Source: Phycisphaerales bacterium
Lineage (GTDB): Bacteria > Planctomycetota > Phycisphaerae > Phycisphaerales > UBA5793
Assembly: GCA_020852515.1 (NCBI GenBank)
Contig: JADZAS010000013.1
Span: forward strand, 582,600 to 646,599
Direction of reading: 5' to 3'
Length of the DNA: 64,000 nt
Shown here: one piece after another, positions 51,491 through 59,446 of the stretch
Numbering within the stretch: position 1 is the stretch's first letter
How the letters are laid out: each line of letters opens with the position of its first letter
The notes under the pieces: model-generated
What the model was told of the DNA's origin: nothing
The model's database searches: none
Seen by the model: the letters and a program-made list of their open reading frames with translations, nothing else
Position numbers and translations under genes: made by a program

Positions 51491-53640
51491 GGCGCCGTCT
51501 CTCTTTTCGCCCGGGGAATCTCGCGGCCCGCTTCTTCCTGCAGCAGCGCGTGGATCCGCCGCAGCACGCGGCTGAGCCCGGCCGAATAGGTCAGGTGCTG
51601 CTCGACGTAGCGTCGCTGCCTCTGCGCGATCGCACGGCGCGCCGATTCATCGCCTGCGAACCGTTCGAGGAATGCATCGAGTTGCCCGCCGTCGGCGAAG
51701 CGAACCTGATCGAGATCCGCGGGAGATTCGTAGATGTAATCGCGCCCTTCGCGCCGGTGGGCGCGGTAGAGCGCCACGGGGTCCGTGCCGCGATGGTCGT
51801 CGTAGCGCCGACGGCGGTCGAGCAACTCGCGCCACTGCTGTTGCGCCTCACCCCGCAGGGCCGCCTCGGCCTGGGCGGCTGTTTCAATCGACTCGTCGAG
51901 ATGCTCCTCGATGAACGTTGCAATCTTCGGCGCCAGCGTGTCCATCGGATGCGCTCGCACGAGAAAGAACCCGCCCGCGGCAATGCCGTCGAGCCACCGC
52001 TGATGCAGGAACATGTAGGGCACGACCTGCAGGTTGATCATCGCGCTGCGCGTGAGCGATTGGAGATCGCTCCCGTACTGCACGGGCCCGCGCGCGAAGG
52101 GGCCCAGCGTCGGATGATTTTCCCAGCCGGCGCCGTAGAGACCCAGGCTCAGCCCCAGCCGCGCGCACGCCGCGGCGGCCCATCCCATTGCCTGCTGGCG
52201 ATAGAGCGCGTTGTTGACCGAGGCGAACAGGCGCATCGCCAGCCGCGCCGGTCCGACGCCGCCCGCCAGGTCCAGTGCCATCTCCGCCGCGCAGCCGCGA
52301 ACGATCGCATCCACTTCGCCGACGGTGCACAGGCTCTGGCCGCGCGCGTAACACGCCGCGATCGCCTCGCAGCAGGCGCGGACCAGCCGGGCCAGTTCGG
52401 GCTGGCTGCCGCACTCGGCGACGAGTTCATCCGCCAGCGCGCCGGCCGTCGCCGAAGCGTTGGAGACGTAGACGACGTCGTCCGCTTGCCGCGTCGGGAT
52501 GGCGTCGAGGTCGGGCAGGCGCGTGGCCTTGGGCATGTAGATGCACTGCCGCGCGGGATAGCCGTAGTCGTGCTCGTAGACCGCGGCGGTGGTGGTGAGG
52601 ACAAAGTCGCGCGGGCCGATCGCCGCGCCGGCGTCGCGCTTCATGAGGTTGGGCAGATCGTCCTGGATCCAGCAGACGAAGGGCAACTGGGGCGGGAATG
52701 CACCGCGATGTTCGTGGCGAAGATGGTCGATCTGCACGACGAGATCGGGCTGGAAGTCCGCGAGATGTCGCAGCAGATTGCGCCGCGAATTGCGGTGATA
52801 GGCAGTGGGTTCGATTGGAATTCGCGTCGCCCAGCCCAGTTGCTCGAACGCGGCCGCGAGATCACGCGTGGAATGCTGCAGGACGGTCGAGAAGCGCGTC
52901 GTCAGCAGCAGCACGCGGGGCTGACGCGGAGGACTGTCTCCGAACATCGACGCGATCTGACCGCAGACGACTCGCGCGTAGAGGCGCATGGCCCGGTCGG
53001 CGAGGCGCTGTTCACCGTGCTGGATCATCTCGATGATCTGGCGCAAAGCCGCGACAGACTCCTCCGCCGCCACTCCCTGCTGCACCGGCCGCTCGGGCAG
53101 CGGCAGATAGGCGTCGGCTTCGAGCGCTGCATGCAGCGCCGAAGCCCAGTCCCGCCCAACCCACCACTGGAAGCGAGGATCCTCGATCGGCCCTGTTGAG
53201 CCGGTCCAGTCGTGAATCATCAGCGTCGCGAGAAGCACATCTGGATGCGGCTCAATGATGTGAACGCATTGCTGCTGGCCAAGCACAAGTTGAGCCGGCT
53301 CGGCTGCGAGGCGGGTAAGCACGTACCCGTCTCCCACGCCGCACAGCGCCAGGCACCGGCCGCGCTTGAGGTCGTCAGCGAGGGCGTCGATGATCGCCGC
53401 AGCCGCCGCGCTCGGCTGACCGCCCGGGGAAAGGACAACCGGTTCGCACCCCGCGGCGGCTTGGACAATCGTCGCCTCGCCTCCGGCTGTCAGTGCCGGC
53501 CGCGCGGTAGACGTCGCGCCGGCAAAGGACGCAAGGAGCCGATGCAGCGCCGGATGGCGGCGCTGAATCGCCGCGAGATTCCGGCTGAGCAAACCGGGTT
53601 GGAGCGCGCGTTCGCCAGGTTTGTCCGAGTCTGAGATCAC
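51481..53640 (-). CDS. Large glycosyltransferase, DUF115-like N-terminal and CgeB-like C-terminal parts
   Basis: This 719-residue protein starts at GTG 53640 with gaggag upstream. Residues about 50-215 contain CLALCGVGDGYVLTRLA and IIEPHPDVLLATLM, reminiscent of the Rossmann domain of MAF/DUF115 flagellin-glycosylation proteins. Residues about 240-640 look like a GT-B fold with RVLLLTTRFSTVLQHSTRDL, FVCWIQDDLPNLM and SLGLYGAGWENHPTLGP. The CgeB-type ending NLQVVPYMFLHQRWLDGIAAG fits a retaining family, with sugar unknown. It is the first gene of the minus-strand glycan operon. Confidence 0.78.
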   Translation of the reverse strand: MISDSDKPGERALQPGLLSRNLAAIQRRHPALHRLLASFAGATSTARPALTAGGEATIVQAAAGCEPVVLSPGGQPSAAAAAIIDALADDLKRGRCLALCGVGDGYVLTRLAAEPAQLVLGQQQCVHIIEPHPDVLLATLMIHDWTGSTGPIEDPRFQWWVGRDWASALHAALEADAYLPLPERPVQQGVAAEESVAALRQIIEMIQHGEQRLADRAMRLYARVVCGQIASMFGDSPPRQPRVLLLTTRFSTVLQHSTRDLAAAFEQLGWATRIPIEPTAYHRNSRRNLLRHLADFQPDLVVQIDHLRHEHRGAFPPQLPFVCWIQDDLPNLMKRDAGAAIGPRDFVLTTTAAVYEHDYGYPARQCIYMPKATRLPDLDAIPTRQADDVVYVSNASATAGALADELVAECGSQPELARLVRACCEAIAACYARGQSLCTVGEVDAIVRGCAAEMALDLAGGVGPARLAMRLFASVNNALYRQQAMGWAAAACARLGLSLGLYGAGWENHPTLGPFARGPVQYGSDLQSLTRSAMINLQVVPYMFLHQRWLDGIAAGGFFLVRAHPMDTLAPKIATFIEEHLDESIETAAQAEAALRGEAQQQWRELLDRRRRYDDHRGTDPVALYRAHRREGRDYIYESPADLDQVRFADGGQLDAFLERFAGDESARRAIAQRQRRYVEQHLTYSAGLSRVLRRIHALLQEEAGREIPRAKRETAPCA

Positions 53641-54105
53641 CGCTCCTCATCCTCAATTCCGCGTCTACACAGCCGGTTATCGGGCAACCAGCCGGATGCG
53701 AACCAGAAAAGAAAGAAGGCCCGCGCGCCTGCGCAGGTCTTGCGTGTGTCTGATGAGACGTGGCCAACCCTACGGCTGGATCCGCACCGAAACCTTGTTG
53801 GTCAGGTGTGGATTGCCGCCCGTGATCGCCCCCTGCAGATGCACGATCCGCGCGGCGAAGCTGCGCGCTCGGCTGGCTCGCCGACGTGGCTCCTGCAGGC
53901 TAATCCGTCAATGTACCACAAGCCGGGCCCGATTGCAAGCCCCATTCGCAGGGGCGGATTCCCCGATTCTCTCGACCGCCGCCATTTGCGCAATTGCCTT
54001 GCCAGCCCTTGATACCGCTCTTTCTGAGCGCACAATTACAGCGTGACCAGCGCCCGGGCTGACCCCCGGGGCCAGTTTCATTCAACGAGAAGAGGAAGAA
54101 AGAAC
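53641..54105. other. Divergent intergenic region
   Basis: About 465 bases without a gene. It carries the promoter candidate at 54009-54036 and the Shine-Dalgarno of the plus-strand gene near 54090. Its minus-strand part should hold the glycan operon promoter, but I could not identify it. Open frames here have no recognisable product. Confidence 0.4.
54009..54036 (+). promoter_or_regulatory. Possible sigma-70-type promoter
   Basis: TTGATA (54009-54014), a 16-base spacer and CACAAT (54031-54036) lie about 70 bases before ATG 54106, giving a leader with an agaggaag Shine-Dalgarno. Confidence 0.35.
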
Positions 54106-55161
54106 ATGACCAGGCCAATCAGCAAAGCGTTCATCATTCCGTTGCTTGCCGCAGCCGCAACCTCGGGAGCCGCGCTGGGGCAGACCAGCGAACTCTACCT
54201 GACCAGTTGGGATACGCCGCAGACATTCGTCGTTCAGAACGGCGCCATCGTTCGCCAGTTCAACCGCTCCTCGACCTCCGATGGCCCCGGCCTCGTCGTC
54301 CAGAGCAGCGTCAAGTGCATTGGTCAGGACGCAGGCGCCATCGGCCGGGAGTATGACCTCAACGGCGCACCGCTCTCGGGAACCTACACCAACCCATCGT
54401 ACTCCAGCCTCTATGACGGCGCGACCGACGGCGTGCACAACTGGAGCATCGCCCACAACGACTTCAACACCAACTTTGCCGTCGTGCAGGGCGACGCCGA
54501 CTGGCAGAATCTCCAGGTGCTTTTCGTACCCGTCAATCGAAGCAGCGGCATCACCTATGACTCGAGCCGCAACAGTCTCTGGATCAGCAACAACATCGGC
54601 GGCAGTGACCGCGTGCAGCAGTTCGACCTCAACGGCAACCTGCTGTCGGAGTTCCCGGTGTCGCTCCAGGGCGGTGGCGGCTACGGCATCGCTTGGGATC
54701 CCGCCGACGACACGCTCTGGCTGACAGGGGCATTTGGTGACGCCGGCAGGATCTATCAGTATTCCACCAGCGGTGCCGCGCTTCAGACGCTGGCGATCCC
54801 GGGAATCGCGCCCAACATCCTCGGCGCTGAGTTCCAGGCGGGCGGCGGTCAGCCGCGCTACACGCTGCGCATTTCCGGCGCGTGCCCGGGTACGCTGACC
54901 GTTTCCTGGAGCAACGCCACGCCCAGCCGCCAGCAGGGAATCGTCTTCGGCAATAACCTGGGCAGCACCATCATCCCCGGCGGCCCGTGTGCGGGAACCA
55001 TGCTCGGCATCGCCGGCAACGTGCGGCTAGTCAACACCGTCGGCACCGGCAACGGCTCGGGCAGCGTCAACGGTCAGGCCGGCACCTCCGCCTGCGGGCA
55101 CTACCTGCAACTCGTCGAGTCCGGATCGTGCAACACGAGCAACGTGGCGCAGATTCCGTAA
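54106..55161 (+). CDS. Exported beta-propeller-like protein with shared C-terminal module
   Basis: This 351-residue protein has a signal peptide (about 1-25, ending AALGQ). The body (about 30-245) has repeating beta motifs such as SGITYDSSRNSLWISNN, GYGIAWDPADDTLWLTG and GRIYQYSTSG, typical of NHL/SMP-30-like propellers. Residues about 250-351 are the recurrent module (GACPGTLTVSW, NATPSRQQ, CAGTMLGI, CGHYLQLVESGSC). The Shine-Dalgarno agaggaag is strong. An intrinsic terminator follows at 55191, separating it from the ABC transporter genes. Confidence 0.82.
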   Translation: MTRPISKAFIIPLLAAAATSGAALGQTSELYLTSWDTPQTFVVQNGAIVRQFNRSSTSDGPGLVVQSSVKCIGQDAGAIGREYDLNGAPLSGTYTNPSYSSLYDGATDGVHNWSIAHNDFNTNFAVVQGDADWQNLQVLFVPVNRSSGITYDSSRNSLWISNNIGGSDRVQQFDLNGNLLSEFPVSLQGGGGYGIAWDPADDTLWLTGAFGDAGRIYQYSTSGAALQTLAIPGIAPNILGAEFQAGGGQPRYTLRISGACPGTLTVSWSNATPSRQQGIVFGNNLGSTIIPGGPCAGTMLGIAGNVRLVNTVGTGNGSGSVNGQAGTSACGHYLQLVESGSCNTSNVAQIP

Positions 55162-55190
55162 CGTCGCGTGCAACGCGTTTGGTCCACTCG

Positions 55191-55218
55191 AAGCCCAGGC
55201 AGCCTTGCCTGGGCTTTT
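55191..55218 (+). terminator. Strong intrinsic terminator
   Basis: An 11-bp perfect stem (aagcccaggca / tgcctgggctt) with a gcct loop followed by tt lies 29 bases after the stop of the exported protein gene and 24 bases before the ABC permease ATG. Confidence 0.85.
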
Positions 55219-55232
55219 CCAATGGCTACAAC
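55205..55232 (+). promoter_or_regulatory. Possible promoter overlapping the terminator, for the ABC operon
   Basis: TTGCCT (55205-55210), a 16-base spacer and TACAAC (55227-55232) end 9 bases before permease ATG 55242. The -35 would lie inside the terminator's descending arm. This would let the operon start despite the terminator, as a leaderless mRNA. Confidence 0.35.
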
Positions 55233-55241
55233 AACGAACCG

Positions 55242-56123
55242 ATGAACCGCAGCCAGTCGCGCAACGCGTGGGCCTTTCTTGCCTTTCCGCTGGCGATCAT
55301 CGCCCTGTTCGTCGCGCTGCCTTCGCTCGCCGGGATCGTGCTGTCGTTTTTCGAGTGGTCCGGCGGCGGCTCGCCCCGCTTCATCGGCATGGAGAACTAC
55401 CGCGCCCTGGCCGCGTCGGGCCCGTTTGCTCCGGCTCTACGCAATACGCTCATCTTCGCGCTGGTGACGGTGCCGATCACGACGGGCGGGGCGTTTCTCA
55501 TTGCCGCGGCCCTCAACGCCGAGTGGTTTCGCGGTCGCACGACGCTGCGCACCGTGCTGTTCATCCCCACCATCGTCTCGATCGTGGCGATCGGATTCAT
55601 CTGGCGCTGGGTGCTCGACCCTTCGCCAGCCGGGCTGCTCAACCACGCCCTCGAGTGGTTCGGCCTGGAGCGCAGCGGTTTGCCCGACTGGCTCGGCCAC
55701 GGGCCGTGGGGCCTGGTCACCATCATGGGCGTGTCGATCTGGCGCAGCCTGGGCTTTGCGGTGGTGCTCTACCTCGCGGCGCTGGGCGGCGTGCCTCGCT
55801 CGATGTACGACGCCGCCGCCGTGGACGGCGCCACGTCGTGGCAGACGCTCTGGCACATCACCTGGCCCGGCGTGCGGCCGATGACCTTCTTCCTGCTCAT
55901 CACCGGGATGATCGGCGCGCTGCAGGTCTTTGACATCGTGCTCGTCATGATCGGCACCAGCGCCACCGGCTGGACCGATGTGCTCAACCTCTATCTCTAC
56001 CGCGAGTTCACGCTCAACCGGCTCGGTTACTCGTCAGCCCTCGGGGTGATCATCCTGCTGCTCACCATCATCATCACCGCCATCCAGTGGCGCTCGCTGG
56101 GCGGCGCGGAGGCGGGCGCATGA
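55242..56123 (+). CDS. Sugar ABC transporter permease, MalF/UgpA type
   Basis: This 293-residue inner-membrane permease of the CUT1 carbohydrate ABC family has six helices and the conserved EAA-type loop DAAAVDGATSWQTLWHITWPGVRP (split over about 196-219) that docks the ATPase. The first helix is WAFLAFPLAIIALFVALPSL. The substrate is probably a sugar or oligosaccharide, supported by the adjacent binding protein and GH2 enzyme. The Shine-Dalgarno is poor; see the promoter entry. Its stop overlaps the next ATG. Confidence 0.9.
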   Translation: MNRSQSRNAWAFLAFPLAIIALFVALPSLAGIVLSFFEWSGGGSPRFIGMENYRALAASGPFAPALRNTLIFALVTVPITTGGAFLIAAALNAEWFRGRTTLRTVLFIPTIVSIVAIGFIWRWVLDPSPAGLLNHALEWFGLERSGLPDWLGHGPWGLVTIMGVSIWRSLGFAVVLYLAALGGVPRSMYDAAAVDGATSWQTLWHITWPGVRPMTFFLLITGMIGALQVFDIVLVMIGTSATGWTDVLNLYLYREFTLNRLGYSSALGVIILLLTIIITAIQWRSLGGAEAGA

Positions 56124-56980
56124 GCGAGCGGCACGCCATCCTGCGACCACCTGCGCTGAGCCGATGGCTCATTCATGCGGCCGTCTACGCCATCGCGCTG
56201 ACCATGCTCATTCCCTTCGCGTGGATGATCGCCACGTCGCTCAAGACGCGCGGCGAGGCGATCAGTTCGACGCCGACGCTGCTGCCGCCGGGCTGGCCGT
56301 GGCAGTGGCAATGGGCCAACTACAGCCAGGCGTGGGAGACGGCCAACCTCGGGCGCTACTACATCAACAGCGCGGTCGTGGCGATCGTGGTGACGCTGCT
56401 GGCCGGCGTGCACAACGCGCTGGCGGGCTTCGCGCTGGCCAAGATGCGCTTTACCGGCCGAAAGGTCACGTTCACCGTGCTGCTGCTGGTCATGATGCTG
56501 CCCGTGCAGGTGTCGTTCATCTTCGCCTACGTCATCTGCGGCTGGCTGGGCTACGTGGACAACTACCAGGCGCTTATCGTGCCCTTCCTCGCCAGCGCCT
56601 TCGGCATCTTCTACATGCGGCAGGCGATCACCTCGGTGCCCGATGACCTGCTCGACGCCGGTCGCATCGACGGCTTCAGCGATTTTGAGATCTTCGTGTA
56701 CATCATCGTGCCGTCGATCAAGCCGGCCGTGGCGGCCCTGGCGATCTTCACGTTCATCGCCTCGTGGAACTCGTTCTTTTGGCCGCTGATCGTGATCGAC
56801 AGCAACGACATGGCGACGCTGCCGCTGGCCGTGGCGTCGCTGTCGAGCCAGTACTACACCGACTCGTGGCCGGTGCAGATGGCCGCGGCGACGATTATCA
56901 CCGTGCCGCTGATTCTGGTGTTTCTGCTCTTCCAGCGCGCCTTCGTCGAAGGCATCACACTCACAGGCATCAAGGGCTGA
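56120..56980 (+). CDS. Sugar ABC transporter permease, MalG/UgpE type
   Basis: This 286-residue partner permease has six helices: the first RWLIHAAVYAIALTMLIPFA, the EAA loop DDLLDAGRIDGFSDFEIFVY (about 187-206), and the final ITVPLILVFLLFQRAFVEG, with GITLTGIKG ending typical of this family. It forms the transmembrane heterodimer with the preceding permease. I chose ATG 56120, which overlaps the previous stop by four bases; the in-frame start at 56087 is inside the upstream gene. Confidence 0.92.
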   Translation: MSERHAILRPPALSRWLIHAAVYAIALTMLIPFAWMIATSLKTRGEAISSTPTLLPPGWPWQWQWANYSQAWETANLGRYYINSAVVAIVVTLLAGVHNALAGFALAKMRFTGRKVTFTVLLLVMMLPVQVSFIFAYVICGWLGYVDNYQALIVPFLASAFGIFYMRQAITSVPDDLLDAGRIDGFSDFEIFVYIIVPSIKPAVAALAIFTFIASWNSFFWPLIVIDSNDMATLPLAVASLSSQYYTDSWPVQMAAATIITVPLILVFLLFQRAFVEGITLTGIKG

Positions 56981-57062
56981 TGCCGCAGCGAGAATGAACG
57001 ACGAACATTCAACACAAGGACGTCGAAGGCACAAAGAAACACAAGAGAAATACGATTCAAGC

Positions 57063-57160
57063 CAACACCTCAACACCTCAACGCCTTGATGCCTTGATGC
57101 CGCGATGCCTCTTGCGTCTTCATGCCTTTGTGCCTTTGTGACTTTCTGTCTTTGTGCTAA
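57063..57160. repeat. Degenerate octamer repeat tract
   Basis: Short tandem units follow one another: caacacct twice, gccttgat twice, then gatgcctc, and gcctttgt twice with related copies. The region is richer in T on the plus strand than its neighbours. Part of it (cacaaagaaacacaag at 57031-57046) is roughly the reverse complement of the tail. It lies between the second permease and the binding protein. Confidence 0.5.
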
Positions 57161-57188
57161 CCGCTGGCCTTCCGACTGCGCCAATGAA

Positions 57189-58604
57189 ATGAAACTCTCC
57201 ATCGCCCTTATCCTCGCGATCATCATCAGCACGCTGGTGGTGCTCATTCCCCCCGCGGCGCTGCCGGTGCAGAGCGAGACGCTCACCATGGCGGTCTGGG
57301 GCATGCCTTTCGAAGACCGCCTCTTTCGCGATGGCTACGCGCGCGGCTTCGAAGATCTCCATCCCGGCTGGAAGATCAACTACCAGCGCCAGACCCAGAT
57401 CGTCGAAAAGTACAACGCCTGGCACGTGCAGCAGCGCGGCGCCGATGTCATGCGCGTCGGCATCGACTACTACCACGCCTTCGTCGACAAGGGCATGCTC
57501 ACGCCGCTCAACCAGTTCATCACCGATCCGCAAGTCGGCCTGAGCGAAGCCGAGATCGCCGACTACTTCCCGCAGATCTGGCGGCAACTGCAACTCGGCG
57601 GCGAGATCTACGCCCTGCCATCCGACAACGCGCAGTACGGCCTCTACTACAACCGAACGATCTTCGACGCATGGAACGACGCACATCCTGATGAGCCGAT
57701 CGACTATCCCACCAGCGAGTGGACGTGGGACGATCTCGCGCGAGCCGCGCGATTGCTGACAACAAAGGACGATCGCCGCCGCACCGTGCAGTACGGCATC
57801 ATGTTCGACCTCTGGGCCTGGCCGTTCATGGCGTTCCTCCACCAGGCCGGCGGCACGTGCTGGGACCAGGCCGGCACGACGACGATCATCAACTCAACCG
57901 AGGGTGTCGAGGCACTGACGTATCTCGTCTCCATCATTCCTGAAGACGCGCCGATCAAGGCCATCGGTTTGGCCGACTCGGCGGCGAGCCCGGCGCAGCT
58001 CTTCAAGATCGGCTCGCTGGCGATGCTGCTCGACGGCTCGTGGCGGGCGCCAAATCTCGAACTGGACAACCCGGATCTCGATTACGCCGTCGCGCCGCTG
58101 CCGCATGGCAGGGAGCGGGCCGTGGTCAGCGGCAGCGTGCTGTGGGCCATCAGCAGCCACAGCGAAAGCCCGCGCAAGGCGTGGGAGATGATCAAGTGGA
58201 TGACCAGCGAGCAGCAGTCGCTGCGCTACTGGGACGCGCTGCGCGTGGCGCCGCCGGCGCGGATCAGTGTCGTGCAGTCCGAGGTGTTTCGCTCAACGCC
58301 GGGTCTGGTGACGGAGGATGGTGTGGTCCGCGTGCCGCCGATGAGTCGCGAGCAGTATCCTCTGCGGGCCCGGTGGCTGGAATACGCGATCACGCCGGAT
58401 CCTCAAACGGGCGATCGCCCGGGGTTCGTCGAGGCTTCGCGCTACCAGATGGACCTGCAGAGCGCGATCACCAACGCGCTGGTGTCGGCCGTGCGCGATG
58501 GTGTTGATCCGCAGGCGGCCCTCGACAAGGCCGCCGCGGATGTGCACGCGATCATTGATCGTGATCGCGCGGCCAAGGGCTTGCCGGCGATCGTGCGCAA
58601 GTGA
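57189..58604 (+). CDS. Extracellular sugar-binding protein of the ABC transporter
   Basis: This 471-residue family 1 (MalE-type) solute-binding protein has an N-terminal hydrophobic segment (about 4-28), without a lipobox Cys, so either a cleaved signal or a membrane anchor. Then come the periplasmic-binding strands LTMAVWGMPFEDRLF, NYQRQTQIVEKYNAW, QYGLYYNRTIFDAW and VAPLPHGRERAVVSGS. The family binds carbohydrates. ATG 57189 follows the repeat tract; an in-frame start at 57105 would translate the repeats. The ATPase gene is missing from this operon. Confidence 0.88.
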   Translation: MKLSIALILAIIISTLVVLIPPAALPVQSETLTMAVWGMPFEDRLFRDGYARGFEDLHPGWKINYQRQTQIVEKYNAWHVQQRGADVMRVGIDYYHAFVDKGMLTPLNQFITDPQVGLSEAEIADYFPQIWRQLQLGGEIYALPSDNAQYGLYYNRTIFDAWNDAHPDEPIDYPTSEWTWDDLARAARLLTTKDDRRRTVQYGIMFDLWAWPFMAFLHQAGGTCWDQAGTTTIINSTEGVEALTYLVSIIPEDAPIKAIGLADSAASPAQLFKIGSLAMLLDGSWRAPNLELDNPDLDYAVAPLPHGRERAVVSGSVLWAISSHSESPRKAWEMIKWMTSEQQSLRYWDALRVAPPARISVVQSEVFRSTPGLVTEDGVVRVPPMSREQYPLRARWLEYAITPDPQTGDRPGFVEASRYQMDLQSAITNALVSAVRDGVDPQAALDKAAADVHAIIDRDRAAKGLPAIVRK

Positions 58605-58708
58605 ACTACGACACGCCACCAGGCCGAAGCGCCAGCGAGGTTTGGACTGCGCTCTGCGAGAAGATCGGAAACCTCGCTCCCGCTTCGGACTGGTTATTCA
58701 TCGCCCAA

Positions 58709-59437
58709 TCACAACTCCGGTCGCGGATGCGGATGATTCCATCGCTGCCACAAGGCAGCGAGCAGGTGTGGCGTTGCAAAATGGGGGGGCAATCTCAGTC
58801 TTCCCGCTGGTCCTGTCACTACCATGGCCGGCAACCCCCCTCCGTATCCTTGCACGAACAACGTTGCCTCACCGGCGATCCAACGACGTCCGCGCTGATC
58901 ATCCAGCGCCCCCATCGACGCGATAAGAGGCACTGATGTCATGTCAACCGCACCCAGGTCCTCGGGTTCGAGAAAATGCTCGATCAAATGAGTTTCAGAT
59001 GACAGCCTGGACGCGATCGCACTGTCAAGAACCGTTGCTGGACAGTCGAGTCCACGCGACTCCATCCACTGACTGAACTCGGACCAATTCAACCGCCGCC
59101 GATGAGGTGCGAGACCACCGAGTTGGAAGATCCGATGAACCACCAGGTAGTCTTCGACGGCGCGAGACACGGCATCTTGGCCGTCTCCCACAATGCCGAC
59201 CCGCGCTCTTTCGTTCAGTGCATGCCGTCGAGAACGCAAAGCGAGCCAAACAAAGAGCGCGGCCAGGACCGCGGAGATGCCTGCTATAACAGACAGGGGA
59301 ACAGTGCTCTCCACTACCACGATCGCAGCCCATACAGCGCCGCCGGTAAATGTGAGTAGCATTGCCGCAGGAATGCAGAATCGCAATGGCATTGGATCGA
59401 CTGGCCAACTGATGGTGATGATCACCGGACGCATCAT
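58709..59437 (-). CDS. Two-helix membrane protein, paralogue of the gene at 36065
   Basis: This 242-residue protein has two adjacent transmembrane helices (about 18-41 and 46-67), then a soluble domain. Its end LWQRWNHPHPRPEL and preceding FLEPEDLGAV segment match the C-terminal domain of the protein encoded at 36065-37051, but the first helix pair is missing and the loop differs. No function is known to me. The ATG at 59437 has gaggg 6 bases upstream and begins 10 bases after the GH2 gene ends, indicating an operon with it. Confidence 0.68.
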   Translation of the reverse strand: MMRPVIITISWPVDPMPLRFCIPAAMLLTFTGGAVWAAIVVVESTVPLSVIAGISAVLAALFVWLALRSRRHALNERARVGIVGDGQDAVSRAVEDYLVVHRIFQLGGLAPHRRRLNWSEFSQWMESRGLDCPATVLDSAIASRLSSETHLIEHFLEPEDLGAVDMTSVPLIASMGALDDQRGRRWIAGEATLFVQGYGGGLPAMVVTGPAGRLRLPPHFATPHLLAALWQRWNHPHPRPEL

Positions 59438-59446
59438 GAGTTGCCC

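Noticed and set aside
53621..54046. Open frames in the 53.6-54.1 kb gap
   Set aside because: Arg-rich translations with no similarity and no Shine-Dalgarno; treated as intergenic.
55222..55245. Seven-codon ORF (ATGGCTACAACAACGAACCGATGA) overlapping the permease start, possible leader peptide
   Set aside because: No Shine-Dalgarno and no regulatory codon pattern; the overlap is easily chance.
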